From assembly GCA_016191165.1 (NCBI GenBank), contig JACPPF010000100.1:1-52719 (forward strand): 52,719 nt of DNA, read 5' to 3'. Position numbers and translations under genes: made by a program. Source of the DNA: Planctomycetota bacterium. Its GTDB lineage: Bacteria > Planctomycetota > Planctomycetia > Gemmatales > Gemmataceae. The notes beneath the pieces were generated by a model that worked only from the letters and a program-made list of their open reading frames with translations, searched no databases and was not told the origin of the DNA. Position 1 is the first letter of the stretch; the number at the start of each line of letters is the position of its first letter. Positions 1 through 8,181 of the stretch are shown piece by piece.

Positions 1-2
1 AG

Positions 3-131
3 TACGACCCATGGCTCATCCTCCCGCCAAAAGAAGTCGAAGAAGGTGGCGAACTCGCTGCCCGCCTGACAACGCCTTTTGTGGATTTTGACCAAATTGC
101 CACGAGAAAGTACAGCTTGTGGTTTATGTGA
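3..131 (+). other. Open frame running in from the left edge (possible gene end)
   Basis: An uninterrupted frame of 42 codons enters from the window edge and ends at a TGA. It could be the C-terminus of an upstream gene, or chance. The predicted residues (ending KYSLWFM) match no family I recognise. It overlaps the point where the recombinase frame becomes readable, so it may be the sequence that replaced the recombinase head. Confidence 0.2.
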
Positions 132-1828
132 CATGTCTCAAAGGAATCATGAGCGAGATGGAATTGCACATCATGCGCAATCGGCTGCAGCGTGGCCGGG
201 ACCACAAAGCGCAAGCGGGCAAGTTGCTTTACGCCGTGCCGTTTGGCTACGTGATTTTACCGAATGATGAAATCGCCTTCGATCCCGACGAACAGGCGCG
301 CGGCGTGGTGCAGCTGATTTTCGACAAGTTCGCCGAGATCCGCACGATCTACGGATTGTTTCACTGGCTGATCCAGCATGACATCCAGTTGCCGATCCGG
401 CCGAACGGCGGCGCCAACAAGGGGCAGTTGGAATGGCATCGGCCGTCGATTTGCACCTTGGCGCAAACGCTGCGGCATCCCTTTTATGCGGGCGCCTATA
501 CCGATGGTCGCCGGCCCACCGATCCGAAACGCAAGTTTTCCTCGGGCAAGAGTTACAAGCCGTGGGTGCCGATGGAGCAGTGGAAAGTGCTGATCAAGGA
601 CCATCACCCCGCTTACATCAGTTGGGATCAGTACCTGAATAACCGCAAACAGATCGAGCAAAACCGGAATGAACCAGGCTCTAGCGGTGTGCCACGGAAG
701 GGTGCCGCGCTGCTGCCGGGCATTTTGGTGTGCGGCAATTGCGGCCGGCACATGCAAGCAAGCTATCACGCCAGCGGGATGGGTCACTACGCTTGCAATC
801 GCCAGTATGTGGAAGGCACCGAGCCTCGCTGCTACGGCCTGGCGGCAAAGTCCCTGGATGAATTGGTGGCCCAGCAAGTTCTGCGCGCGCTGGAACCCGC
901 GGCCTTGGAACTGAGCATCAAAGCACGCGCGGACGTGGAACACGAACGTCAACGGCTCGACCAACATTGGCAGCAACGACTGAAACGCGCGCGTTACGAC
1001 GCCGAGCTGGCCGAACGCCGCTACCAGGAGGTCGATCCCGCCCACCGCCTCGTGGCGGCGACTCTGGAAAAACGTTGGGAAGAAACGCTGAACCAGCAAC
1101 GGCAGGTCCAGGAGGAATACGAGCGCTTCGTGCGCGCGAAGCCCGTGCAATTGAGCGCGGACGAACAGACACGCATCACCGCCCTTGCCTCGGACATTCC
1201 CGCGTTGTGGAATGCGCCCGCCACGACGAACGCCGATCGCAAACAGATCCTGCGTTGCTTGGTCGAGCGCGTCGTGGTGCATGTGCGCTGTGACAGCGAA
1301 TACGTCGATACGACGATCCACTGGGCCGGCGGTTTCGAAAGTCAGCACGAGATCGTTCGTGCCGTCGGTACCTACGCGCAACTGCGCGACTTCGATGCGC
1401 TGATGAACCGCGTGGTAGAGTTACGTGAAGCGGGACACGCCGCGCCGGAGATCGCGAGGCGCCTGAATGCGGAAGGCTTCTCTCCACCCAAACGTCGCGG
1501 CGAATTCACTTCACCCGTCGTCTACCAGCTTCTCAAACGCCGCGGGTTGATCGGCGACGAACGTTCCCACGACGAGCTGGTCGGCAAGAACGAATGGTGG
1601 CTGACGGACCTGGCCCGAAAACTGACGATGAGTCATCTCAAATTGCGCGACTGGGCCGTGCGCGGGTGGCTACACGGCCGCAAAACGCCGCTGCAAGGCC
1701 GCTGGATCGTGTGGGCCGACAAGGACGAAGTGCGCCGCCTTCGCAAACTTCTCGCGGACAGCCGACGCGGTGTGAATACCTATACCAGCGAATTGAAAAC
1801 GCCGAAGAAAAGACCAGTAGCGAAATAA
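119..1828 (+). CDS. Serine recombinase, catalytic domain missing (truncated)
   Basis: This encodes the C-terminal part of a large serine recombinase (site-specific DNA integrase/invertase family). The segment GIMSEMELHIMRNRL near the start is the hinge that normally follows the resolvase domain. It is followed by the Recombinase DNA-binding domain (about residues 35-160) and a zinc beta-ribbon with a CGNCG pair and a second Cys pair (about residues 205-240). A charged coiled coil follows (about 265-340), then a long tail ending in a MerR-like segment. The roughly 140-residue N-terminal domain with the catalytic serine is absent: the frame has a TGA at 89-91 and nothing upstream looks like resolvase. 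The first ATG is used only because no better start exists. As it stands the protein should bind DNA but not cut it. It is probably a relic of the element that built this accessory region. Confidence 0.8.
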   Translation: MVYVTCLKGIMSEMELHIMRNRLQRGRDHKAQAGKLLYAVPFGYVILPNDEIAFDPDEQARGVVQLIFDKFAEIRTIYGLFHWLIQHDIQLPIRPNGGANKGQLEWHRPSICTLAQTLRHPFYAGAYTDGRRPTDPKRKFSSGKSYKPWVPMEQWKVLIKDHHPAYISWDQYLNNRKQIEQNRNEPGSSGVPRKGAALLPGILVCGNCGRHMQASYHASGMGHYACNRQYVEGTEPRCYGLAAKSLDELVAQQVLRALEPAALELSIKARADVEHERQRLDQHWQQRLKRARYDAELAERRYQEVDPAHRLVAATLEKRWEETLNQQRQVQEEYERFVRAKPVQLSADEQTRITALASDIPALWNAPATTNADRKQILRCLVERVVVHVRCDSEYVDTTIHWAGGFESQHEIVRAVGTYAQLRDFDALMNRVVELREAGHAAPEIARRLNAEGFSPPKRRGEFTSPVVYQLLKRRGLIGDERSHDELVGKNEWWLTDLARKLTMSHLKLRDWAVRGWLHGRKTPLQGRWIVWADKDEVRRLRKLLADSRRGVNTYTSELKTPKKRPVAK

Positions 1829-1903
1829 CAAGACCAGCAGCCCGTCGAAAATCGCTAGAAAAACGAGGATCCATCCCTCTCACAATTGGAGGCAATATGT
1901 CTG

Positions 1904-2089
1904 CTACTTCCAGTGAAAGCATGCCCAGCACAGGTTGTGAGCCACCGTCGGTCCGCAGTGAACCTCCGCGATGATGTGATCCGGTTGGAAGGTGGAACGA
2001 TAGAATTCCTGCGGCATCCGGCAATACTCGCAGGTTTCACGTGCCCGACGCCTAACGAAGTCTCGCAATGAAATGGGCACCCGCGGCAT
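1904..2089 (-). CDS. HNH endonuclease, 3'-truncated
   Basis: This 61-residue protein has the front half of a small HNH nuclease: a CEYCRMP zinc pair, the core DHIIAEVHCG and then NLCWACFH, where the frame stops. Family members normally continue with a Cys-Asn and about 20 more residues completing the second zinc pair and the last His/Asn, so this copy has lost its end and is probably inactive. The break lies just beyond the end of the recombinase gene, which points to a rearrangement there. The ATG overlaps the TGA of the preceding gene (TGATG), so the two were translationally coupled. Confidence 0.65.
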   Translation of the reverse strand: MPRVPISLRDFVRRRARETCEYCRMPQEFYRSTFQPDHIIAEVHCGPTVAHNLCWACFHWK

Positions 2090-2373
2090 CAGCGTTGCTT
2101 TCTCGTTCGCAGCGATAACCTGGCCTTGGACTGCAGCAATGCCAAAAGATGGGCCACGCGATTGTACGTTTCAGCCTCGCGACGTTCCTGGGCCGTAAGC
2201 GTTCCCGCGCCGGCTTTCTCCGCGAGTTCCTCCATCCGTTGCCGGTCGGCTGGTTTGAAGTCAAGATCGAGCAGACTGCGCGCGCTGGCGCTTTTCAGAC
2301 CACCGGTTTGCGGATCAACGATTCGCGCCCAGATTGCGCCTTCGGCAAACGGGACCAGCGTTTTGGTTTTCAT
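2089..2373 (-). CDS. Small conserved partner of the HNH nuclease
   Basis: This 94-residue soluble protein starts MKTKTLVPFAEGAIWARI and has a helical, charged C-terminal half. From memory, similar small proteins are found directly upstream of HNH genes in planctomycetes and cyanobacteria, which fits the one-base overlap with the HNH start seen here. Its function is not established; an antitoxin-like or regulatory role is only a guess from the pairing. No signal peptide or membrane segment is visible. Confidence 0.6.
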   Translation of the reverse strand: MKTKTLVPFAEGAIWARIVDPQTGGLKSASARSLLDLDFKPADRQRMEELAEKAGAGTLTAQERREAETYNRVAHLLALLQSKARLSLRTRKQR

Positions 2374-2453
2374 GAGAGAATTCTACCATGTTTCCCACGC
2401 GCGGGAAGCAATTTCTTGCGCCGGTTCAATCAACGAGGCGGTCAATTTTCATA

Positions 2454-2600
2454 ACGGGCGAATAGGAACCAAGGCGCGCTCGCGGTCGATGTCAAAGGGT
2501 TTGCCGCGATAGCAGGCATCGACCGCCCGGTGGAGGTCGGCGTGGGCCTTCATCAAATTCGCAGGCTCAGGTCAGCGTCGAACAGGTCGGCCGGGCACGG
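2454..2600 (-). pseudogene. Decayed copy of the MmeI-like gene end (copy a)
   Basis: The minus strand reads KAHADLHRAVDACYRGKPFD, which matches the last 50-60 residues of the MmeI-like gene downstream at residue and base level. No start and no continuous frame is present. It shares small differences with copy c that the intact gene lacks, so a and c come from one ancestral variant. It accounts for most of the otherwise gene-free 2374-2690 stretch. Confidence 0.75.
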
Positions 2601-2690
2601 TACCATTCGCGCGGTGCTTTTTTCTGCGCCGCTCCTGGCTCGCGCGGGTATGATAAGGATGGTTTTTCACCCACGGCAAGGTCTCCGGCC

Positions 2691-3485
2691 ATGACATCGC
2701 TTTTTCCAGGTATGAACCCCTATTTGGAAGATCCAGACATCTGGCCCGACTTTCACGGGAGCTACTTGATTGAGCTTCGTTCGCGTCTCAATTTGGTCCT
2801 GCCGAGAGGCTTTGTCGCACGCTGGGATCGCTATGTCTGGGTTGACGAGGATCACGAGGAGCGATTGCTTGGCAAACCGGATGGTTTCGTTAGCGATCAG
2901 GGCTTCTCGTCAGGACAGAACGGCGGCGCCGCTACCCTGGCAGCGCCGACTACGGTCTTGCTCCCGACTTTGGAAGCAAAAGGAAAACCCTTCATCCGAA
3001 TCATCGATGCTCGTGGCAAACGCGTGGTTACCGTGATCGAGATGCTAAGCCCGGCCAACAAGTCGCGCGGCGTCGATCACGAAGCGTATCTCGTCAAGCG
3101 ACAAGAATACCTGCAGACCGGCACCAATCTCGTCGAAATCGACCTGTTGCGCGGCGGCCAGCGTGCCCCCGTGGAAGGCGCTCACACAGTTTGCGATTAC
3201 TGCGTGCTGGTGAGTCGGGCGGCGGAGTTCCCGCACGCGGGTTTTTGGCCGTTGACGATCCGCGACCCGTTGCCGCGGATTCCGATTCCACTCGATCCGG
3301 GAGTCGCGGACGTATGGATTTCCTTGCAGGAATGCCTGGAGCCGGTGTGCGTGCAGGAGCGGTATGAGGAGGATATTGATTATGCGAAGGCGCCGCCGCC
3401 ACCGACGCTGAGCGAGGCGGATGCGATTTGGGTGCGGGAAACACTTGAGCGAGCGAAGCAAGGGAGCAAAGCCAAGGCAGAATAA
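2691..3485 (+). CDS. DUF4058 family protein
   Basis: This 264-residue protein begins SLFPGMNPYLEDPDIWPDFH, the hallmark opening of DUF4058. The family is common in cyanobacteria and planctomycetes and has no established biochemical role. Further family traits are the VVTVIEMLSPANKSRG strand (about residues 118-133) and the YLQTGTNLVEIDLLRGG segment, which resembles the core of a PD-(D/E)xK-like fold (E and D on neighbouring strands); that comparison is inference. No signal peptide or membrane segment. It is full length and lies between two decayed pieces of the MmeI gene end, on the opposite strand to everything around it. Confidence 0.85.
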   Translation: MTSLFPGMNPYLEDPDIWPDFHGSYLIELRSRLNLVLPRGFVARWDRYVWVDEDHEERLLGKPDGFVSDQGFSSGQNGGAATLAAPTTVLLPTLEAKGKPFIRIIDARGKRVVTVIEMLSPANKSRGVDHEAYLVKRQEYLQTGTNLVEIDLLRGGQRAPVEGAHTVCDYCVLVSRAAEFPHAGFWPLTIRDPLPRIPIPLDPGVADVWISLQECLEPVCVQERYEEDIDYAKAPPPPTLSEADAIWVRETLERAKQGSKAKAE

Positions 3486-3496
3486 CGGTCAGGTCT

Positions 3497-3610
3497 TTTT
3501 CGCACAACGCCCGCGCGGCCAGCACCGCTTGCGCCTTCGCTTCCACGTCGGCTTCTTGCTTGTCCGTCGGCGCTTCGGGCCAGGGGTGGTTGTTCGGGAC
3601 GACGTGCTCT
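3497..3610 (-). pseudogene. Decayed copy of the MmeI-like gene end (copy b)
   Basis: The minus strand reads PWPEAPTDKQEADVEAKAQ followed by AVLAARA, matching the segment of the intact MmeI-like protein just before the part found in copy a. Together a and b look like one copy of the gene tail split by the DUF4058 gene, or two partial copies flanking it. No start codon or complete frame. Confidence 0.75.
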
Positions 3611-3623
3611 TCTTGCCAGCGGA

Positions 3624-4010
3624 CTACCACAGCCTCTTGATTGGATACGCGTCCAGAAACGCATCGCTGCTGACGATGGGGAATCCTTCGCCAATCGACT
3701 GAGCCACGAGAAGCCGGTCGAACGGATCGCGGTGGTGGAACGGCAATGACTCCACACCAATGGCGTGGGCTACGGATATGGGCAAAAGTTCGAATCCGGT
3801 TTGAGCGAGAGCCGCCGGAATGTAGGTCGCGCTCGCTTCTCCCAATTTCAATTTCCCCAGCCCGGCTTTGATCGCGATCTCCCAGCAACTCGCCACGCTA
3901 ACCAACTTGCGGTTGGCAGCATTCTCGATCAACTTTTTTGCGGCTGCGCTGAGACTCGGGTCGTCCTGGCAAAACCAGAGAAAAACGTGCGTGTCGAGCA
4001 GCAGGTTCAT
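3624..4010 (-). CDS. PIN-domain toxin (VapC family)
   Basis: This 128-residue protein is a predicted Mg2+-dependent ribonuclease toxin. The PIN fold is shown by NLLLDTHVFLWF (first acidic residue D6), the conserved SVASCWEIAIK (central E), and the HHRDPFDRLLVAQS segment (third acidic pair), followed by VSSDAF. The length is normal for the family. The start overlaps the stop of the upstream antitoxin by four bases (ATGA), the usual coupling in such modules. Confidence 0.88.
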   Translation of the reverse strand: MNLLLDTHVFLWFCQDDPSLSAAAKKLIENAANRKLVSVASCWEIAIKAGLGKLKLGEASATYIPAALAQTGFELLPISVAHAIGVESLPFHHRDPFDRLLVAQSIGEGFPIVSSDAFLDAYPIKRLW

Positions 4011-4237
4011 TCCATGTATTCCTGGAAGTCATCAAGCGGCGCGTTGAAATCGGGAGCCAGCCAAAATCCCTCCTTGCGATAAGTCCCCGCTTGACATGGC
4101 CATGATGTTCGGCCCGCTTTCTTGACCTGGGCGCAAGGCTGTCCCGCCTTGGTGATGACGACCTCCTCACCCGGAGTCAATTCGTCAATTAACTGCGGGA
4201 GCTTCGCTTGAGCTTCTTCAATTGTCACGCTAGTCAT
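4007..4237 (-). CDS. Phd/YefM-type antitoxin
   Basis: This is a short protein starting MTSVTIEEAQAKLPQLIDEL, the DNA-binding/dimerisation front of Phd/YefM antitoxins. It is followed by GEEVVITKAGQPCAQV, and the C-terminal tail should wrap the PIN toxin encoded immediately downstream. A further upstream ATG at 4267 exists, but the internal one places the conserved family start at residue 1. Such antitoxins usually repress their own operon. Confidence 0.85.
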   Translation of the reverse strand: MTSVTIEEAQAKLPQLIDELTPGEEVVITKAGQPCAQVKKAGRTSWPCQAGTYRKEGFWLAPDFNAPLDDFQEYME

Positions 4238-4310
4238 GGCTTTCTCTCCTGCTTGATACGATGCCAACTCGTGCCATTCTACCCGAAATGGATGGTAGAG
4301 AAAACACTAA

Positions 4311-4595
4311 CTCTTGCGCCGCCGCTTCGGCTCCTTCAACCCCGCCGTCAGCGGAGCGGTCAGCTCTTCGTCGAGGGCGAACAGGAACCAAGGCGCGCTC
4401 GCGGTAGCTGTCGAACGGCCTGGCGCGGTAGCAGGCGTCCACGGCCCGGTCGAGGTCGGCGTGGGCCTTCGTCAAGTTCGCGGGCTCAGGTCAGGATCGT
4501 ACAGGTCGGCCAGGCACGCCTCCGGATGCGCCGCCCGCGCGTCCAGCACGCCCCGCGCCTTCCCTTCCACGTCGGCTTTCTGCTTGTCCGTCGGC
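4311..4595 (-). pseudogene. Decayed copy of the MmeI-like gene end (copy c)
   Basis: This is the longest tail copy. The minus strand reads LTKAHADLDRAVDACYRARP with flanking homology on both sides to the last 90-100 residues of the intact MmeI-like gene, including the basic C-terminus, but broken by frameshifts. It fills the 348-base gap between the two toxin-antitoxin pairs. Nothing else is seen in that gap. Confidence 0.8.
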
Positions 4596-4615
4596 GATTC
4601 GGCGTCTATACCGAG

Positions 4616-5014
4616 CTATTTGAGCAAAGCAACAAACCCGGCCTGTTCGAAATGATGATCGCCAGTCAGCGCGTCGGTGATCGACCCTCGCCTCATTGCG
4701 ACAAACGAAATGCAATCGGTCAGCGACCATTCCTTGTCGGCTCGATTGTGGAAAAGTTGAATGCCTTCGTCGTAGAGTTGCTTCTCAAACGGAATGACCT
4801 GGGCATCCGAGTCTGCAAGCAGCTCCTGGCGAGTCTGCACAAACATCTTGCGGTGCCGCGATGACGCCAGGCCGTCAGCCAGCTCCGTGAGCACCCATTC
4901 GGTGGTGACGAGCTTGTCGACCAGCCCCGAATAGCCAACGGCCTTGGCGTGAGCCTCGTCGTGTTTGTTCAAGAGCGCAAGAAAGTAGAAGGTATCGGCG
5001 AAAACCTTCGTCAT
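4616..5014 (-). CDS. PIN-domain toxin, second pair
   Basis: This 132-residue PIN-domain ribonuclease starts TKVFADTFYFLALLNKHD (D7 in the first acidic motif). WVLTELADGL supplies the central acidic residue, and SLTDCISF plus ALTGDHHFEQAGF form the C-terminal acidic cluster. It belongs to a different PIN subgroup from the toxin at 3624-4010, with low similarity outside the motifs. It overlaps the upstream antitoxin by four bases (ATGA). The toxin assignment rests on this pairing. Confidence 0.85.
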   Translation of the reverse strand: MTKVFADTFYFLALLNKHDEAHAKAVGYSGLVDKLVTTEWVLTELADGLASSRHRKMFVQTRQELLADSDAQVIPFEKQLYDEGIQLFHNRADKEWSLTDCISFVAMRRGSITDALTGDHHFEQAGFVALLK

Positions 5015-5229
5015 TTTTTGGGCGATCCGTGAATGTAGTGATCGTGATTGCGGGCCATGTCAGACGGCAAATCGTCCACGGTTCCCGCCAGTTTAGCGAG
5101 ACGATCACGCAGCGTTGTTTTCTTGACAGACGGTTCCTGCACGATTACTTCGACGCGCGTCCCGTCGGGTAATTGCTGCTCACTGTCGAACACGACGACT
5201 CCATTCTGGACGGTTCCTTCAAAGCTCAT
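5011..5229 (-). CDS. Antitoxin of the second PIN pair
   Basis: This 72-residue protein starts MSFEGTVQNGVVVFDSEQQL, followed by PDGTRVEVIV. The pattern of an N-terminal strand-turn-strand with xGTxVEVIV resembles small DUF104/AbrB-like antitoxins. The C-terminal half is charged and probably binds the toxin. The start was chosen at the ATG where this pattern begins; the upstream frame contains only the decayed methylase tail. It is translationally coupled to the PIN gene. Confidence 0.75.
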   Translation of the reverse strand: MSFEGTVQNGVVVFDSEQQLPDGTRVEVIVQEPSVKKTTLRDRLAKLAGTVDDLPSDMARNHDHYIHGSPKK

Positions 5230-5312
5230 GGGAAACTCCCTTGGGTTGATCCAATGGCCCTTCTCGATGTTTCCACTCCCCATCCTATCCGATTTGCCTT
5301 CCCGAAGGCAAG

Positions 5313-8081
5313 TCACTTGCGCTTTCGTCCGCGTTTCGGCTCCTTCAGCCGGGCGGTCAGCGGGGCGGTCAGCTTTTCGTAGAGGGCGAACAGGAACTCG
5401 ACGCGCTCGCGGTCGGAGTCGAACGGCTTGGCGCGGTAGCAGGCGTCCACGGCCCGGTCGAGGTCGGCGTGGGCCTTCGTCAAGTTCGCGGGCATGGTCA
5501 GCGGATCGTAAAGGTCGGCCAGGCACGCCTCCGCATGCGCCGCCCGCGCGTCCAGCACCGCTTGCGCCTTCGCTTCCACATCGGCTTTTTGCTTGGGCGT
5601 CGGCGACTCGGGCCAGGGGTAGTTGTTGTAGACGATGCCGACTGAATACTGGTAATCGCTTTTCATTCTGCCGCAGACTTGACGCATCCAAGCCATGTGC
5701 ATGCGGGACGAGAGAATGCTAAAATGAAATCGGGTAGCGTCGGGAACGACCAAAGCGCTGCCGCTTACAATCGTTGTTGGGTCGAGGAATCCGATTGGCA
5801 AGTACTTCCGGCGCTCAGAAGATACCTTTGGGACAAGCAGGTATGGCGTCGCGGGTTGCCGATTTTCCCCGAAAAGGCCGGGGAAATCGGCGAGTTCAAT
5901 CGTCCGCTGTTTTGGGCTCTTCCTGCGGAATTCTTGAACTTTGTTCAGCCGATCTACGACAAATTGGCTCTTTCTCACGATGTCCGGTGGCGCATCTTTT
6001 AGCCAGAGGCACCACCGAAACAGCTTGTTGATAAACTCCTTGCCACCCGTAAATGGCCTAACATAAGGTACCATCGCGGGAGTTTCGCGCAGTAGCGTTT
6101 CGCGCTCCATATCATTCAGCAGAAGATGGCCGTCGTCTGTAACCTCGCTGCCCTTATTCATCTCAGGGGCCACATTGCAGAGGCGGTCATTGCGCGTCGG
6201 GATCGTGAGATCCCCACCTTCAACCAAGTAGGGCGAAATGTTGCGCACAATTGAGATGCTAGGCGTCTGTGGATCGACCTCGTAGTCAAAAATACGTTTT
6301 AGGGGCACGTCTCCGTTCCCAAAGCCCACAATAATGCAGTGCACATGGGCCTTACCGCGGGCCTCGCTCACCCAGGCAAATGTGCGGTGGGCGAAATGAA
6401 GCTTGATTTGACAATTTCGAAGTAGAAAATTCCACAGGATACTTACCTGCTCTCCCTGACAGATGCTGTTCGTTGATACAAAGGCGACGGAGACGTTTGT
6501 GCCCCTTATGTATTCAGCAACAAGCCTGTGCCAACACGTTACATAATCAAGGGTAGCAGCATTTTGGGTGCCCTTCCAAACTAGCCCGTGATCTCCCTTT
6601 TGTTCTGCGGATTGTTCTTTCTTACCCACAAACGGCGGATTCCCCATTACATACGAGCACCTCTCCGGCGGCAGCACTTCCTTCCAGTCGATGCGCAGGG
6701 CGTTGGCGTTCCTGATCGTCGCGCTCTTCTTCAACGGCAAACGCACGAAGTATTGGCCGAACGCCTCGGAGAGCCGCTGGTTCATCTGGTGATCGACCAG
6801 CCACAGGGCAACCTCGGCGATGCGGGCGGGGAACTCGTTGATCTCGATGCCGTACATCGCGTCCACGTCCACCAGGGAGAAGTGGTGGATGTCGAGGGCC
6901 GCCTGTTCGCCGTGGAGGACCTTGAGCACGTCGATTTCGAGCAGGCGCAGCTCGCGGTAGGTGACGACGAGGAAGTTGCCGCAGCCGCACGCGGGGTCGA
7001 GAAACTTGAGTTCGCCCAGCTTCTTGTGAAAGGCGGTCAACTGCGTCTTGTCCTTGTAGCCCTTGATCTTGTCGAATTGCTCGCGCAGGTCATCGAGAAA
7101 CAGCGAGCGCACCAGCTTGAGGATGTCGCGCTCGGAGGTGTAATGTGCCCCGACCTGCCGGCGCTCCTTCGGCTCCATGACGCTTTGAAAGAGCGAACCA
7201 AACACGGCGGGCGAGATGCGGCTCCAGTCGAATCGGCAGCACGCTAAAAGGCGATTGCGCATGTCGCGATTGAGGTCGGCGAACGGCAGCGATTCGGCAA
7301 AGAGATCGCCGTTGACATAAGGCATATCCGCCAGCTCTTCCAGCAGATTCTTCTGTCGGCGCTCCGTCGGCGTGTTGAGCACCTGGAAAAGACGCGCCAG
7401 CTGGACGCCGAGGTCCGAGCCGTCGGGCTTCGTGTGATTCTCGATGAATAGCGTGAAGGCATTGCGCTCGAACAGGCCGGTGTCCTCGGCGAACAGACAG
7501 AAGAGGACGCGCACGAGGAAGCGTTCGAGGTCGTGGCCGGAATAGCCGCCGTCCTTCATGGCGTCGTGCAGTTCGCCGAGCAATTCGACGGCCCGGATAT
7601 TGATCGGGTCTTCGACATCGAGCTTGTGCTGCTTGTAGCCGGGGATGAAGGCGAAGTAATCGACGCAGCGGTAGAATTCATCGAGCGTGAATTCGGTGGA
7701 CTCGTCACCTTCGAAGTCGTGCAGGGCGATCTTCGCGAAATCGCTGACGATCACGTAGCGCGGGCATTCGTCGTCGCGGCCTTCCGTCTTCAAAGCCTGA
7801 ATGTAATCGATGGCTTGCGAGTAGGCTTTCTCCAGCGACTTGCCGCGCGTTTTGTGCTCGACGAGCAGCACGCCTTTCCAGAACAGGTCGATGTAGCTCC
7901 AGTTGCCCTTGAGGTTCTTGACCGGCTCCTCAAAGCTGGCGATGAGCTTTCGCTTGATGCCGAACACGTTGAAGAACGCGTCCCAGAAAGACTTGGCCTC
8001 GGCCTCCTCGCGCGCAACGCCGGCCCAATCTTTCGAGAACGCGACAGCGTTGTGGCGGATTTCGTTCCAGGAGATGGGCAT
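5313..8081 (-). CDS. MmeI-like single-chain restriction-methylation enzyme (type IIL)
   Basis: This 922-residue protein combines nuclease, N6-adenine methyltransferase and target recognition. Residues 1-150 form the nuclease domain with D65 (YIDLFW) and E75-x-K77 (VEHK), an intact PD-(D/E)xK set. A helical spacer follows. SAM motif I FLDPACGCGNF is at about 360-370 and catalytic motif IV NPPF at 481-484. The target-recognition region spans about 600-830, and the C-terminal MmeI-type helical domain ends in a basic tail. An upstream in-frame extension is ruled out because the conserved family start MPISWNEI lies at 8081. The recognition region is clearly A+T-richer than the rest, suggesting exchange. 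It is predicted to be active as a stand-alone defence enzyme, with its gene end duplicated downstream. Confidence 0.88.
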   Translation of the reverse strand: MPISWNEIRHNAVAFSKDWAGVAREEAEAKSFWDAFFNVFGIKRKLIASFEEPVKNLKGNWSYIDLFWKGVLLVEHKTRGKSLEKAYSQAIDYIQALKTEGRDDECPRYVIVSDFAKIALHDFEGDESTEFTLDEFYRCVDYFAFIPGYKQHKLDVEDPINIRAVELLGELHDAMKDGGYSGHDLERFLVRVLFCLFAEDTGLFERNAFTLFIENHTKPDGSDLGVQLARLFQVLNTPTERRQKNLLEELADMPYVNGDLFAESLPFADLNRDMRNRLLACCRFDWSRISPAVFGSLFQSVMEPKERRQVGAHYTSERDILKLVRSLFLDDLREQFDKIKGYKDKTQLTAFHKKLGELKFLDPACGCGNFLVVTYRELRLLEIDVLKVLHGEQAALDIHHFSLVDVDAMYGIEINEFPARIAEVALWLVDHQMNQRLSEAFGQYFVRLPLKKSATIRNANALRIDWKEVLPPERCSYVMGNPPFVGKKEQSAEQKGDHGLVWKGTQNAATLDYVTCWHRLVAEYIRGTNVSVAFVSTNSICQGEQVSILWNFLLRNCQIKLHFAHRTFAWVSEARGKAHVHCIIVGFGNGDVPLKRIFDYEVDPQTPSISIVRNISPYLVEGGDLTIPTRNDRLCNVAPEMNKGSEVTDDGHLLLNDMERETLLRETPAMVPYVRPFTGGKEFINKLFRWCLWLKDAPPDIVRKSQFVVDRLNKVQEFRRKSPKQRTIELADFPGLFGENRQPATPYLLVPKVSSERRKYLPIGFLDPTTIVSGSALVVPDATRFHFSILSSRMHMAWMRQVCGRMKSDYQYSVGIVYNNYPWPESPTPKQKADVEAKAQAVLDARAAHAEACLADLYDPLTMPANLTKAHADLDRAVDACYRAKPFDSDRERVEFLFALYEKLTAPLTARLKEPKRGRKRK

Positions 8082-8181
8082 CGACGGAATTCCCTCGTGT
8101 TGATTTTGGAGTTTATCCGCACGGCGCAAGGAAAAAGCCCGCGGCAAAACCGCGGGCCCGAGTGTTGACCAGAGGGCGGCG

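Noticed and set aside
257-1381. Minus-strand open frame of 374 codons
   Set aside because: Lies wholly opposite the recombinase gene and shows no domain.
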